64,000 nt of DNA, taken from Diospyros lotus (taxonomy: Eukaryota; Streptophyta; Magnoliopsida; Ericales; Ebenaceae). Positions within the stretch are counted from its first letter, which is position 1, and every line of letters begins with the position of its first letter. The notes beneath the pieces were generated by a model, which saw nothing but the letters and a program-made list of their open reading frames with translations, was not told the DNA's origin and searched no databases. The stretch spans positions 26,012,366 through 26,076,365 of the forward strand of contig NC_068351.1 in the NCBI RefSeq assembly GCF_014633365.1, written 5' to 3'. Below are positions 22,732-33,556 of the stretch, piece by piece. A program made the translations under genes and the position numbers.

Positions 22732-24982
22732 GACTGTGGAATCTGAAGAAGGAGGGACTGCTCAAATGATCAGCTACTAGGTTCTCGGCCCCACTCTTAT
22801 CTTTTATCTCCACATTGAACTCCTGAAGTAGGAGCATCCACCGTATCAACCTGGGCTTAGCATCGGGCTTCTTCAATAGGTATTTCAAGGCTGCATGGTT
22901 AGAAAACACGACAACATTAGAACCCAGAAGATAGGAGCGAAATTTATCTAAAGCAAACACAATAGCTAAAAGCTCCTTCTCAGTCGTGGTGTAGTTTGCT
23001 TGAGCAGCATCCAAGGTGCGCGAGGCATAGGCAATGACATGTGACTTCTTCTCCACACGCTGGGAAAGGACGACACCCACTGCAAAGTTAGAGGCGTCGC
23101 ACATCAACTCGAAGGGCAACTCCCAGTCGGGTGGCTGTATGATGGGTGGAGAAATCAATCGGCTCTTCAGTTCCTCGAATGCCCGCTTGCACTGCTCATC
23201 AAAGTGGAAGGTCACTTCTTTCTGGAGAAGGTGGGAAAGTGGAAGTGCAATCTTGCTGAAATCCTTGATGAACCTCCTGTAAAATCCTGCATGGCCAAGG
23301 AAAGAACGCACCTCCCTCACAGAGGTGGGGTAAGGCAATGAAGCAATAACATCAACCTTAGACCGATCCACTTCTATACCCTTCTTAGATAGAACATGCC
23401 CTAAAACAATTCCTTGTTCTACCATGAAATGACATTTTTCAAAATTTAAAACAAGGTTCTTTTCAATGCATCTCTCTAGGACTCTACCCAAGCTAACCAA
23501 GCAATCATCAAAAGAAGTGCCATAAACTGAAAAATCATCCATGAACACTTCCATGCAATGCTCTATAAAATCTGAAAATATACTTACCATGCATTGCTGA
23601 AAGGTACCTGGAGCATTACATAGACCGAAAGGCATTCTTCTATAAGCGAATGTGCCAAAGGGGCAGGTGAAGGTGGTCTTCTCTTGATCCTCTGGGGCTA
23701 TGCAAATCTGAAAGTATCCGGAAAAGCCGTCAAGGAAACAATAGTGTGACTTACCAGCCAACCTCTCCAACATCTGATCAATGAATGGGAGGGGAAAATG
23801 ATCCTTTCTGGTTGCTTGGTTCAGCTTTTTATAATCAATGCAGACTCTCCAGCTGTTCTGCACTCTCATGGGGATAAGCTCATTCTGTTCATTTGGGACC
23901 ACCGTGATGCCCGTCTTTTTTGGAACAACCTGCACGGGACTCACCCACTTGTTGTCAGAAATGGGGTAAATAATACCGGCTGCAAGTAATTTACTTACCT
24001 CCTGTTTTACCGCATCAAGAATGGTTGGGTTAAGTCTTCTTTGAGGCTGCCTTGCTGGTTTTGCTCCTTCCTCCAATAAGATACGGTGCATGCAAATAGA
24101 TGGGCTGATTCCAGTTATGTCCGCTAAAGTCCACCCAATTGCTTTCCTATTCTTTTTCAGCATGTCCAGCAACTTTCTCTCTTGGTCAGGCTGCAAGTTA
24201 TTTGCAATGATGACTGGCAGCTTCTCATCTTTCTCCAAGAATGCATACTTGAGGTGCTGAGGCAAGGGCTTGCACTGAATGGTGGGTGGCTGTTGCAAAG
24301 AGGGGGCTAACCTGGTTTGCTCTAACTCAATGGCAGCAAGGTTAGTAGAAACAATATCCTCCATAGGGAAACCATGAAGATCAGGATGTGCATGCTCATT
24401 TTCAACCTCAGAATGATGGTTATCTAGAAATGCAGCAATCTCATAACATGCATCACATGGATCACTCTCATTACTACAATCAGGACAGATGAAGGAATCT
24501 GGAAGGTCATGAATAGTGAGGAATGTATCAATCAAATCACAAGACTTAGTGCATGCTTCATCAACCAACAATTGAATCAAGTTAACTTGCAAAATGGAAT
24601 GATCTTCAGAAGGACATTTCATGGCATCAAGTATGTTAAAATGAATGGTGCTACCAGCAAATTCCATGGAAAGTGTACCCTCATGCACATTGATGATAGT
24701 CCTTGCAGTTTTTAAAAATGGTCTACCTAGGATAAGAGGTGCATGCTCATGTGTGTTATCATCTTCCATATTTAAAACATAAAAATCAGCAGGGAAGATG
24801 CAATCCTTAACCTTAACCAGGACATCCTCCAAGACTCCAGATGGGTAGGCTGTGCTTCTATTGGCTAGTTGGACAACCACTCCTGTTGGCTTCAAAGGAC
24901 CACACTGCAATGAAGCATATATAGAGTTAGGCATGACATTAATGGATGCACCTAAATCTAGTAAAGCATTGCTAAATTGCAT
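22706..24982 (-). CDS. Protease-RT-RNase H of Athila-like pol
   Basis: A 758-residue frame. The aspartic protease begins at once (DLGAS, Asp9). RT spans about 330-500 with LDGFSGY (Asp418) and the catalytic FMDDFSVYG (Asp482/Asp483). RNase H spans about 620-740 with Asp629 (MCDAS) and Glu670 (TEKELLA). The third acidic residue is replaced: the motif reads FSNHAALKY with Asn695 (codon 22898-22900) where the family has SDHAALKY. Residues 150-250, between protease and RT, form an acidic, Cys-containing linker. The frame is the same as gag upstream, separated only by a TGA at 25025-25027; the real polyprotein started in gag and the Met at 24982 is internal. It ends after ADHLSSP, shifted away from the integrase frame. 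Confidence 0.93.
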   Translation of the reverse strand: MQFSNALLDLGASINVMPNSIYASLQCGPLKPTGVVVQLANRSTAYPSGVLEDVLVKVKDCIFPADFYVLNMEDDNTHEHAPLILGRPFLKTARTIINVHEGTLSMEFAGSTIHFNILDAMKCPSEDHSILQVNLIQLLVDEACTKSCDLIDTFLTIHDLPDSFICPDCSNESDPCDACYEIAAFLDNHHSEVENEHAHPDLHGFPMEDIVSTNLAAIELEQTRLAPSLQQPPTIQCKPLPQHLKYAFLEKDEKLPVIIANNLQPDQERKLLDMLKKNRKAIGWTLADITGISPSICMHRILLEEGAKPARQPQRRLNPTILDAVKQEVSKLLAAGIIYPISDNKWVSPVQVVPKKTGITVVPNEQNELIPMRVQNSWRVCIDYKKLNQATRKDHFPLPFIDQMLERLAGKSHYCFLDGFSGYFQICIAPEDQEKTTFTCPFGTFAYRRMPFGLCNAPGTFQQCMVSIFSDFIEHCMEVFMDDFSVYGTSFDDCLVSLGRVLERCIEKNLVLNFEKCHFMVEQGIVLGHVLSKKGIEVDRSKVDVIASLPYPTSVREVRSFLGHAGFYRRFIKDFSKIALPLSHLLQKEVTFHFDEQCKRAFEELKSRLISPPIIQPPDWELPFELMCDASNFAVGVVLSQRVEKKSHVIAYASRTLDAAQANYTTTEKELLAIVFALDKFRSYLLGSNVVVFSNHAALKYLLKKPDAKPRLIRWMLLLQEFNVEIKDKSGAENLVADHLSSPSFFRFHSHGLPAYQG

Positions 24983-25024
24983 GTCTCCTATAGTACAAGG
25001 AATGGAAAACGTCCCTGGATCTTT

Positions 25025-25600
25025 TCACTTCCTTGGCATGGCAGGTTGTATGAGAGCTGAAACATTCCTCCCAAGGTTGACCTTCTCATTCCCCTTAAGC
25101 TTCCTCTTGTGAGTACACAAATCTTTGAGAAATTTTGCATACTTGGGGATCTGTCTGATGGCTTCAAGGAGGGGGATGTTGACTTCAACTTTCTGGAATG
25201 TTTCCAGAATCTCTTTATCCAATTCGGCCTCTGCTCTTTTCTTGTTTTGTGTTGCTCGATGTGGGAATGGCAGGGGCTGGATGTTGGAAGACTCTCCTTG
25301 TTCTTGATAGCTGGAGTTTGGTTGCTTGGCTTCTTGGACTGAGGAGGGTTGCTGCTCTTTGCTACCCTCTATATTCTGCTCCTCTACATTCTGCTCCACG
25401 TTTGATGATGGTGGAGGGGTTGGAATGATCACTTCTTTCCCACTTCGAAGCATGATGGCACTAACATTACCCCTTGGATTGGCAACTGGTTGTGAAGGAA
25501 GCTGCCCTGAACCTTGACTCCTTAACTCATTGATGTTTGTGGCTAGCTGGCCTATTTGGGTCTCCAAATTTTGAATTGTGGTTTCTGTTTTCTGTTGGAA
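25025..25600 (-). pseudogene. C-terminal gag / pre-protease segment, cut by two stops
   Basis: Same phase as gag and pol, lying between a TAA (25601-25603) and a TGA (25025-25027). It starts with FQQKTE and the conserved ETQIGQLA segment and continues through LRSGKE, typical of the part of Athila-type polyproteins between the zinc knuckle and protease. A Pro/Gln/Ser-rich stretch follows. Both stops are single-codon lesions in an otherwise open frame (26989-25567 and 25567-24982 are multiples of three). The piece therefore belongs to one polyprotein and is not a separate gene. Confidence 0.85.
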
Positions 25601-26989
25601 TTAGAGTGTGTTGGCTGCTAGTTGCTTGACAAGGTCATCCAAGCTAGGTTCTGACTTGGGTAATGGTGGTGCTTGCTGCATGGCTTGGTTCTGCCTTGGT
25701 GGTGGAGCATGGTTGCTTGAAATTGAAGGATGGAACCTCTGCTGAAATGGTTGATTCTGGTATGGTTGCTGCTGGTGCACATGTTGATTGGAAGGGCCGC
25801 CATATCTGAGGTTCGGATGGTCTCTCCAACCTGGATTGTAGGTGGTTGAGTATGGATTATACTTGTGTTGTGGCTGCTGCTGGAAAGGTCTACCAGGGAA
25901 GATGCCAGCAACAGATTCATTATTTTCTTGCAACTGTGGGCATTGGTCTGTTGTATGGGATGGCAAGGAGCAAATGCCACAAAGCTGCTGCTGGGGTTGC
26001 TTTCTCTCTAATGCCAACTGCCTGACCATGGAAGCTAATTCCTCAAGCTTGTTTTCCATCCTCTGCTGGTCCATAGTGGCAGCCACACTGACTTCATTGA
26101 TGGCTTTTGTAGGAGTGTTAATTCTGGTGCCAAACTGCTGGGCATTTTGTGCCATCTTTGATATCAGCTCTTGTGCAGCTGCTGGGGTCTTCTCTGCCAA
26201 GGCTCCTCCACTTGCAGCATCTACCAAGTACCTGTCCATGGGGATTAGACCTTCATAGAAATATTGAACTAGGAGTTGGTCACTTATCTGATGGTGAGGA
26301 CAGCTGGAACACAACTTCTTGAACCTCTCCCAGTACTCATGAAGAGTCTCACCACTTATCTGCCTTATACCACAAATTTCCTTCCTTATTAATGCTGTTC
26401 TGGAGGCTGGAAAGAATTTTTCCAGGAAGATCCTTTTCAATCCATCCCAGCTGGTAATGGCAGCTGGTGGCAGGTAGTAGAGCCAATCCTTGGCTGATCC
26501 ATCAAGTGAGAATGGAAAGGCTCTTAGCTTGATTTGCTCTTCATCTACTTCTTGTGGCCGCATGGTTGAGCAAACAACATGAAACTCTTTTAGATGCTTG
26601 TGCGGATCCTCTCCTGCAAGACCATGAAACTTGGGCAACAGGTGGATCAGTCCAGATTTGAGTTCAAAGTTAGCATCCAACTGTGGGTATTGAATACATA
26701 GGGGCTGATAATGCACATCAGGTGCAGCCAGCTCTCTAATGGTTCTACCATCCAAATGACCATGATTTGCATTATTTCCATTACCATTACCATTATTTCC
26801 ATTATTTCCATTATTTCCATTACCATTATCTGCCATATTGATGAATTTTGGAATAGGTTCGGATGAAGTGTTAGACACACTATTAGGGTCAATCCTATCC
26901 CGAGACTTAAGCTCTCTAGCTTGCCTTCTAAGAGTGTTCTCTAATTCAAGATCCAAGTCAAGTAATGTTTTCTTAGATGACCTGGTCAT
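25601..26989 (-). CDS. Gag capsid/nucleocapsid of Athila-like element
   Basis: A 462-residue gag that would package element RNA. After an N-terminal basic and acidic segment there is an Asn/Gly run (about 54-78), coded by imperfect ATTTCC/ATTACC repeats at 26768-26836. The retrotransposon gag domain covers about 115-235 (FHGLAGEDPHKHLKEF, AKDWLYYLP, WDGLKRIFLEKFFP, GETLHEYWERFKKLC). A CCHC zinc knuckle, CGICSLPSHTTDQC, is at 337-350 with spacing C-x2-C-x4-H-x4-C. A Gln/Pro/His-rich tail follows, and the frame stops at TAA right after KQLAANTL, where relatives read on. The ATG at 26989 is the first in frame after the leader and precedes a typical MTRSSKK start. Confidence 0.92.
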   Translation of the reverse strand: MTRSSKKTLLDLDLELENTLRRQARELKSRDRIDPNSVSNTSSEPIPKFINMADNGNGNNGNNGNNGNGNGNNANHGHLDGRTIRELAAPDVHYQPLCIQYPQLDANFELKSGLIHLLPKFHGLAGEDPHKHLKEFHVVCSTMRPQEVDEEQIKLRAFPFSLDGSAKDWLYYLPPAAITSWDGLKRIFLEKFFPASRTALIRKEICGIRQISGETLHEYWERFKKLCSSCPHHQISDQLLVQYFYEGLIPMDRYLVDAASGGALAEKTPAAAQELISKMAQNAQQFGTRINTPTKAINEVSVAATMDQQRMENKLEELASMVRQLALERKQPQQQLCGICSLPSHTTDQCPQLQENNESVAGIFPGRPFQQQPQHKYNPYSTTYNPGWRDHPNLRYGGPSNQHVHQQQPYQNQPFQQRFHPSISSNHAPPPRQNQAMQQAPPLPKSEPSLDDLVKQLAANTL

Positions 26990-28318
26990 GCACTAGAGAT
27001 CAACACAAAAACAGCACACAAAATGGCCTGTGCATACCAAGAACTTCAAAAACTCAAAAACACAGAAACACAAAAAAAAAAAAAAAAAAAAACACACAAG
27101 CACAACAACACAAAAACAGGTCAAACAATAAGCCCTTAGATGATTTTTTTATGCAATTTTTCACAAAATTTCAACACAAAAACACTGAGGGACCTAAAAA
27201 CACTAAAAACCACACAAAATTAACCACTGAGAAACACAAAATGGCCCCAAAAGTGGTCTAAACATTGGAATTTGGCCAAAAAAGGCTCTTATCACAGAAA
27301 AGCTGTGAGTATTGATCCCCACACCCCCATTTCTGTAGACACCAAAATTCAGCTCAATCGGAGCAAGTGAAAAGCTGTGAACAGTAACCGGGAAACTGAT
27401 TTTTTTCCCTCAAAACCTACTCCTATTTTGCCTTAGAAACCACTCTATATGCAAGAAAACATCAAGGAAAGCATATGGACTTGAAAGGATATCAAGTAGG
27501 GATGAGAAAGGAAGAGGATAGCACCGGTATCTCGAGCTCAATCCTTAAATAATGCTATCTGTCATGGAGGTGGTCAAAACCGCTACTGAATGGAAGGCTG
27601 CTGTGGGTGATCTCCTTTTGGTTGCAGCTGCTGGTGTCTTCTGCCAAACGAAAAGGGAGATTAGTGTGGAGGGTAAAGACAACGTTGAATGGAGTGCTAA
27701 AAGAGAGAAAATAAAAGGAAAATGTGAGAAAGAAAAATGGAATATCCTCTTGGTCAGGTGATCTGCTGTCAGAGGCAGAAAAGTGGGATTCAGAGCATTC
27801 TAAAAATGGTTATGCTCCTGATCTGCTGCAGGGTTGTCTACTTGCTGTGTGAGCTTGCTTTGTGAGCTTGCTTTTCAGCGCCTATCAGAGCACATGAAGA
27901 CCAGAGAAGGACACAAGGTGTGCTACTGGAAATCAGAGAAGGAAAGAGAAGGACTGCAGGTGTCTTTTTGCTTTTTCAGTTGCTGCAGGGTTGCTTTTCC
28001 AGAAGATCAGGTCGTGCAGCCCTCTCCAACAGCCACTTCTTGGTTCAAAAATGATTCCAGAAATGAGAAAACATAAAAGGAAAATACACACAAACAAAAA
28101 GAAGATCGAAAAGGCAAATAAGGCTTTTCTGTTGCTGCTTGCTATCAGTTTATCTCAAGAACAGAATAGCTTTTCACCAAGAACACCAAACTGATAACCT
28201 CATAAACAACTGATAACCTTTTCACCAAGAACACAAAACAGATAAAACACTCAAACAAGAAAACAAAACAAACAGAAAATAGGGTCGGTCCTCTATGTTT
28301 TTAGAAGAAAAACTTGGC
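26990..28318 (-). mobile_element. Untranslated leader of the Athila-like element
   Basis: 1.3 kb between the primer site and the gag start with no conserved frame. It has a poly-A run on the plus strand (about 27071-27091) and generally A-rich plus-strand sequence. A packaging signal would be expected here, but I cannot point to one. Confidence 0.75.
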
Positions 28319-28336
28319 TCCCCGGCAACGGCGCCA
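28319..28336 (-). promoter_or_regulatory. Primer binding site, tRNA-Asp
   Basis: In element sense, TGGCGCCGTTGCCGGGGA is an 18-base complement to the 3' end of plant tRNA-Asp, the primer used by Athila-type elements. It lies six bases inside the 5' LTR. Confidence 0.95.
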
Positions 28337-28342
28337 AAATTC

Positions 28343-29503
28343 TGATCGGCTGTCGAACCACTCCAGAATTAGAGATCTATGTATCTCTTCTCTAGTTTGC
28401 AGCAAAGTGCACCCTAGGTCATCTCTCACAAGGAGCCTCACCTTCTTCTACCAACAAGGAGAACCAATACAAATACCAGTTTGTTTAAGGGAGTGGGGTT
28501 TTGACAGAAAACTAATTATCAAAACAGAAAGACAATGATGGATGAAAATCAATAAAAGGAATGCAACCGGCTGTGTATTTGTCCCCTATATGAAATCTTC
28601 CTCGTCCACTCTATAAATCTTAGCTTGTTAGGTGTTTTAATCTCTGGATATCAAACTTAAAGCATCCCCAACAACCGTCCAAGGATTAGAAGGATTGGAA
28701 TAACAAAATGAATAAAGAAACCTATTATAAACAAAATGCAACCATCCACTCTCTATTTAACCTATCCGGACCTATGCAGGAACAACCGTTCAAGCACATA
28801 ATGTTTATTTCCGAGATGTTATACCAACCGGCTATAACATTCTGTTCTCTTAAGCATTTAACAGAAAATGAAACCATGCAAATTCACACAAACCTGCCAT
28901 GAACTCCATGCATTCACAAATCTGCTCAAACTAAACCAAATGGAAATGAAGAAGATAAAAACAAACAAACCATGTTTTTGTAGCTCATCCGGGACTCAGA
29001 TTCCATATGGATTCAAGATACGCAACCGGTTACAGATGCTCTAGCCTATCATTACAGCAAGGAAAAACAAAATGGAACAAAAGATGATGAAAATAGAAAA
29101 ATGCTAACAATCCAAAAACGGCCAGAATCCTCTCTCTCTTTTCTCCAAAAATCCCTGGAAATTAATGCTAAGAGGCCTTAAATACATGGCTAAGAAAGGA
29201 AAGGCTAGGGAGGCTAGGGTTGGGCCTAGCCCAACAGAAAATGAGTGAGCCCAAAAACAGCAAAATTGAGAAGCCCAAGTCTGCTCCTTGAAAGTGAGCT
29301 CAAACTCCTTTAGTTGAGCCACTTCTCTAGCCCATCCAATATTCCCTAAAGCCTGGATCCATAGAAGTAAGATAGAAAATAGTGTAAGGATGATTTGAAG
29401 TATAATAAAATAGAAACAATGAAAGATTAGCAAAAATTACTTCAAATGGTGTAATAATATTGAGGTGAAATGCCAAAATATAGCATAAATATGCATGCTA
29501 TCA
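28343..29503 (-). mobile_element. 5' LTR of the Athila-like element
   Basis: 1161 bp, plus-strand TGATCGGCTGTCG...GCATGCTATCA. It is collinear with 18924-20081 throughout, with about 13 substitutions, one single-base indel and a difference in the G-run near 28490. GATGC follows at 29504-29508. Confidence 0.95.
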
Positions 29504-29508
29504 GATGC

Positions 29509-30587
29509 CTTGATGTGTGGGCAATTGATGGAAAATTAACCTCGTGGCTAAAGGTTAAGGGTTGTGAAAGGAAATCAACTAGTGGAGTCGATTGGTGATC
29601 AGATAGGGGTAGCCGATGGCGACCGATGACGCCGACCGGTGATAGCGGTAGCAGCAATAAAGCGGCTGGCCACGATCGTGAGGCGTCGTGAGAGTGGTCG
29701 GTCAGTGGCGTACGTGGCTCCCGAGTTGCGATAGCGGCTGGAGGTGGCGCTAAGAGAGGGCAAGACGTCGACTTAGCTGATGATGATGGCATTAGAGCCA
29801 ATGTGGTGGCTTGCTGAGAGGTGTGAGCTGGTTATAGCAAAGTGTATAAGAAACTCTGGAGAAGCTAGAGTCTCTCAGAGAATTAGCTGGTTGCTATATG
29901 TATAGAAAGTGATATGAGGAAAACGGCCTAAGAGTGGGGCCGTGCTGGTTGCGATGATCAGTGAGATTCATGGAGTAGCGAGTCTTTTGAGATGGCATGG
30001 TGGTGTCATCATCGCTATCAGGGAAAAGATGTCAGGAAGGTCAAAGGTAACCATTTTGCATGGTAGGACCTCGAAGCCGAGTATGAATGGCCATAAAGGC
30101 TGGGGCTTGTGAAATTTCAGATGCAACGATCGTGGAGAAAAAAATCGTTGCTGTTCTGGTGTTGTCCTTGCCAAGGAGGATAAAGGGAACCATTATGCAT
30201 GGTTTAAATCGGGTGTTTATTGTGGATTGATAATGAACCTGATTTTGGAGGGCTAAAAGTTTCGTGTCTCCAGAGTAAGAGGCTCTGTCGAGAAATGGGG
30301 AGATTTGAAAGGTCCCAATGAAAATGAAGCTGGGCGAGTAAATGTGGCTAGAAGACCGCTACAAGAGTGGGGGTGTAACCGTGTTAGCTTGTTGCAGTGT
30401 GGACCAAAGGCACGAGTCACACTACAGGTGCGATGCAATAAGTGATTGTGCAGATGGTAATAAGCCAATCACTTGTGCCACGCACCGTGAGTGATGACGA
30501 GGGCCGATTAATGGTTCCGCGACCTTAAGCACAATGGTAGGATCCTTGACTCGTGGTAGGGTTAAACAGCCAAGGTAAGGCCTAGCA
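29509..30587 (+). mobile_element. Host-element interior, piece 4, truncated
   Basis: The last piece of the nested host element's interior, G-rich and non-coding like the others, with phrases reminiscent of 17100-17400 (CACACTACAGGTGCGA vs CACACTACGAGTGCGA). It ends abruptly against satellite at about 30588. No polypurine tract or 3' LTR is present. Confidence 0.6.
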
Positions 30588-32743
30588 TAGGAATACACTT
30601 TAATTTAGTTAGTAGAACAAACATTTGATTTTCATATGGTTTTAAGTGTAATTTTACGTAAGAGTGTAACTGAAATCTTCAGAAGATTAGGGGTTTAACG
30701 TGTTTTTCAGTACAATTATGAATAAGCAAATCTATTAAAATGAATGCTCTGTAGCCCAGATATATTAAAAAAAATTATATGATATGAACTAAAATTTCTA
30801 GACGTTTATTATGACATCGATAAAAATCAAATCGGAAACAGTTTTTTGTGTAGCTAAAATTCAGGCCGAAAACCAAATTGTCGTAATTAATTTAAAAAAA
30901 GTCAAAAGATCCCGGAATACAATTTAATTGAGTTAGTAGAACAAACCTTTAGTTATCATATCGTTTTAAGTGTAATTTTATTTGAGAGTGTAAGTGAAAT
31001 CATCATAAGATTAGGGGTTTAAGTGTAATATTATGTGAGAGTGTATGTGAAATCTTCAAAAGATTAGGTGTTTAACGTATTTTTCGGTACAGTTATGAAT
31101 AACCAAATCGATTAAAATGATGCTCTCTAGCCTACATATCTAAAAAAATTTATTTGATATGAACTAAAATTTCTAGCCGTTTATTATGACATCGATAAAA
31201 ATCAAGTCGGAAACAGTTTTTTGTGCAGCTAAAATTCAAACCGAAAAACCAAATTTTCGTAATTGATTTAAAAAAAGTCAAAATAACTCGGAATACACTT
31301 CAATTTAGTTAGTAAAACAAACCATTGGTTTTTATATGGTTCTAAGTGTAATTTTTTTTGAGAGTGTAAGTGAAATCTTTAGAAGATTAGGAGTTTAACG
31401 TATTTTTCAGTACAATTATGAATAAACGAATCAATTCCACGGAATACTCTATAGCCCAGATATTTAAAACAATTTCTATGATATGAACTAAAATTTCTAA
31501 ATGATTTATATGATATAAAAAAAATCAAATCGGAAACAGTTTTTTGTGTAGCTAAAATTCAAGCCGAAAAACCAAATCGTTGTAATTGATTTAAAAAAAG
31601 TCAATAGAACCTGGAATACACTTTATTTTTAGTAGAATAAGCCTTGGGTTTTGATATGTATTTTAAGTGTAATTTTATTTGAGAGTGTAAGTGAAATTTT
31701 TAGAAGATTAGGGGTTTAACGTGTTTTTCGGTACAATTATGAATAAACGAATCGATTCCATGGAATGCTCTGTAGCCCAGATATCCAAAACAATTTATAT
31801 GAAATGAACTAAAATTTCTGGACCATTATAATGACATCGAAAAAAATCAAATCGAAAATAATTTTTTGTGCTGCAAAAATTCAAGCCGAAAAACCGAATC
31901 GTCGTAATTGATTTAAAAAAAGTCAACCAAACTCGGAATACAATTTAATTTTGTTACTAGAACAAACATTTGGTTTTCATATGGTTTTAAGTGTAATTTT
32001 ATTTGAGAGTGTAAGTGAAATCTTCAGATGATTAGGGATTTAATGTGTGTTTCGATATAGTTATGAATAAACGAATCGATTCCAGGGAATGCTCTGTAGC
32101 CCAGTTATCTAAAAAAATTCATAAGATTTAAACTAACATTTCTAGACAATTATTATGACGTCAAAAAAAATAAGATCAGAAAAAGTTTTTTGTGCAGCTA
32201 AAATTCAGGCCAAAAACCAGATCGTCGTAATTGATTTAAAAAAAGTCAACAGAACCCAGAATATACTTTAATTTAGTTAGTAGAACAAATCTTTGGTTTT
32301 AATATGGTTTTAATTGTAATTTTATTTGAGAGTGTAAGTGAAATCTTAACATGTTTTTCGGTACAGTAATGAATAACCGAATAGATTCTAGGGAATGAGC
32401 TGTAACCCTGATATCCAAAAAAATTTATTTGTAATGAACTAAAATTTCTAGACGATTATTATGACATCGAAAAAAATCAAATCAAAAACACATTTTTGTG
32501 CAGCTAAAATTCAAGCCGAAAAGCCAAATCATTATAATTGATTTAAAAAAAGTCAACAGAACCCGGAATACACTTTAATTTAGTTAGTAGATCAAACTTT
32601 TGGTTTTCGTATGGTTTTAAGTTTAATTTTATTTGGGAGTGTACGTGAAATCTTTAGAAGATTAGGGGTTTAACGTAATTTTCGATACAGTTATGAATAA
32701 CTGAATCGATTCTAGGGAATACTCTGTATCCTGGATATCTGCA
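30588..32743. repeat. Satellite block, ~324-bp family
   Basis: About 6-7 monomers. The first two (30588-30950) pair with 44290-44640 by shared variants (AATAAGCAAATCTATTAAAATG type). The 30990-31600 part pairs with 48580-49190. The last part (31920-32743) pairs with 41440 onward, ahead of the copy-3 LTR. Monomer word order: TTTTTGTGCAGCTAAAATTC, TCGTCGTAATTGATTTAAAA, CACTTTAATTTAGTTAG, GAAATCTTCAGAAGATTAGG, CCGAATCGATTCCAGGGAAT, TTATTATGACATCG. Confidence 0.93.
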
Positions 32744-33556
32744 TGAAAGATTTCTTATGGAAAAATAGCGAAATAGAGATCTTACTTTGAAAACTCCAAG
32801 ATGGATAACTCTACCTTTTAAATGCTAGGATCGGTTTGATGTAGAAACACAACTCTACGCCAAGGGTAATTTGATTACCAACTTAAAGAAGTAGCAACCA
32901 AAATACTTTCACAACCCAATATGCATTCTTTGCTAGTCTCTTATTCTTCTCACTAGAAGAATGTTTGTATACTCCTTCAATCCTCAAAACACTCTCAAAA
33001 GATCATCCTCTAGATGAAATTGGTGGTGCTCTATTTATATTTGAGTGCCACCCTTTCCCAAAGGACTTGTCTTAGGAGAAAGGGTGCATGGAACCTTCCA
33101 AGTAACCACCCATAACCAACTTGGTGTGAAAGGATGTGTGGTTACCTTGGTGTAACCACCCATAACCACATATAATGGTAACCTTTCATCCATAAGGAAG
33201 AGAGAGAGGTTTATGTGTTGACATGTGTCAGCATATGGTTAAGTCACATGTCAATTATCTAGTAGTCCATGTAAGCTGCCATGTCATCACCTGATGACAT
33301 GTCACTGCCACCTCACTTGATGACACATCACTCAGCTAGTGTCACTCCCCCGAGCTAGGTCCAACTACCTTGAGTTGACTTGAGCTAGAGTGAACTGGGT
33401 GAGCTGGAGTAAGTTAGCTTAAGCTACTGTGAGCTATTCAGACCTCATCTTGAGCTCTCTCTAGCTATCTCATGAGCACATTGTTGTTAACCAATTCATG
33501 ATCCATCTAATCAAGTTTAACTTGTGCGTACACAAGTATTCGCTCAAATTCCAACA
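32744..33556 (-). mobile_element. Solo LTR, copia-type, copy 2 (813 bp)
   Basis: The same LTR as 5056-5879, in the same monomer position and with the same CTGCA flanks (32739-32743, 33557-33561), at about 95% identity by eye. The surrounding satellite also matches. It is therefore a passenger copied along with the array and not an independent insertion. A 12-bp stretch of the GAGCT-rich part is missing relative to copy 1. Confidence 0.88.

Larger units (their letters stand above)
18924..29503 (-). mobile_element. Complete Athila-like Ty3/gypsy element (10.58 kb)
   Basis: A full-length LTR retrotransposon on the minus strand. It has two LTRs of 1158 and 1161 bp, the 5-bp target duplication GATGC (18919-18923, 29504-29508), a tRNA-Asp primer site, gag, protease-RT-RNase H, integrase, and a polypurine tract. 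The order PR-RT-RH-IN makes it Ty3/gypsy. The tRNA-Asp primer, DLGAS protease, [11 protein letters not shown] motif and lack of a chromodomain fit the Athila/Tat group, most likely Athila. No envelope-like frame is present downstream of integrase. The LTRs differ by about 13 substitutions plus a G-run difference (about 98.8% identity by hand), so the insertion is recent. Two stops and a frameshift in gag-pol, and a changed RNase H residue, indicate that this copy cannot supply its own proteins. Confidence 0.95.
7427..30587 (+). mobile_element. Nested LARD-like element with 3 inserted elements
   Basis: The host element has an intact 5' LTR (7427-9928), a tRNA-iMet primer site (9931-9942) and an interior now split into four pieces (9929-10920, 13522-13842, 16300-18923, 29504-30587), about 5 kb in total. 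No gag or pol motif can be seen in the interior, so it looks like a large non-coding retrotransposon derivative (LARD) or a fully decayed element. The 3' LTR is absent. The interior stops at about 30587, directly against satellite whose phase overlaps the left flank by ~50 bp, so the right end was lost in a rearrangement. Its lineage is undetermined because nothing coding survives. Confidence 0.7.
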
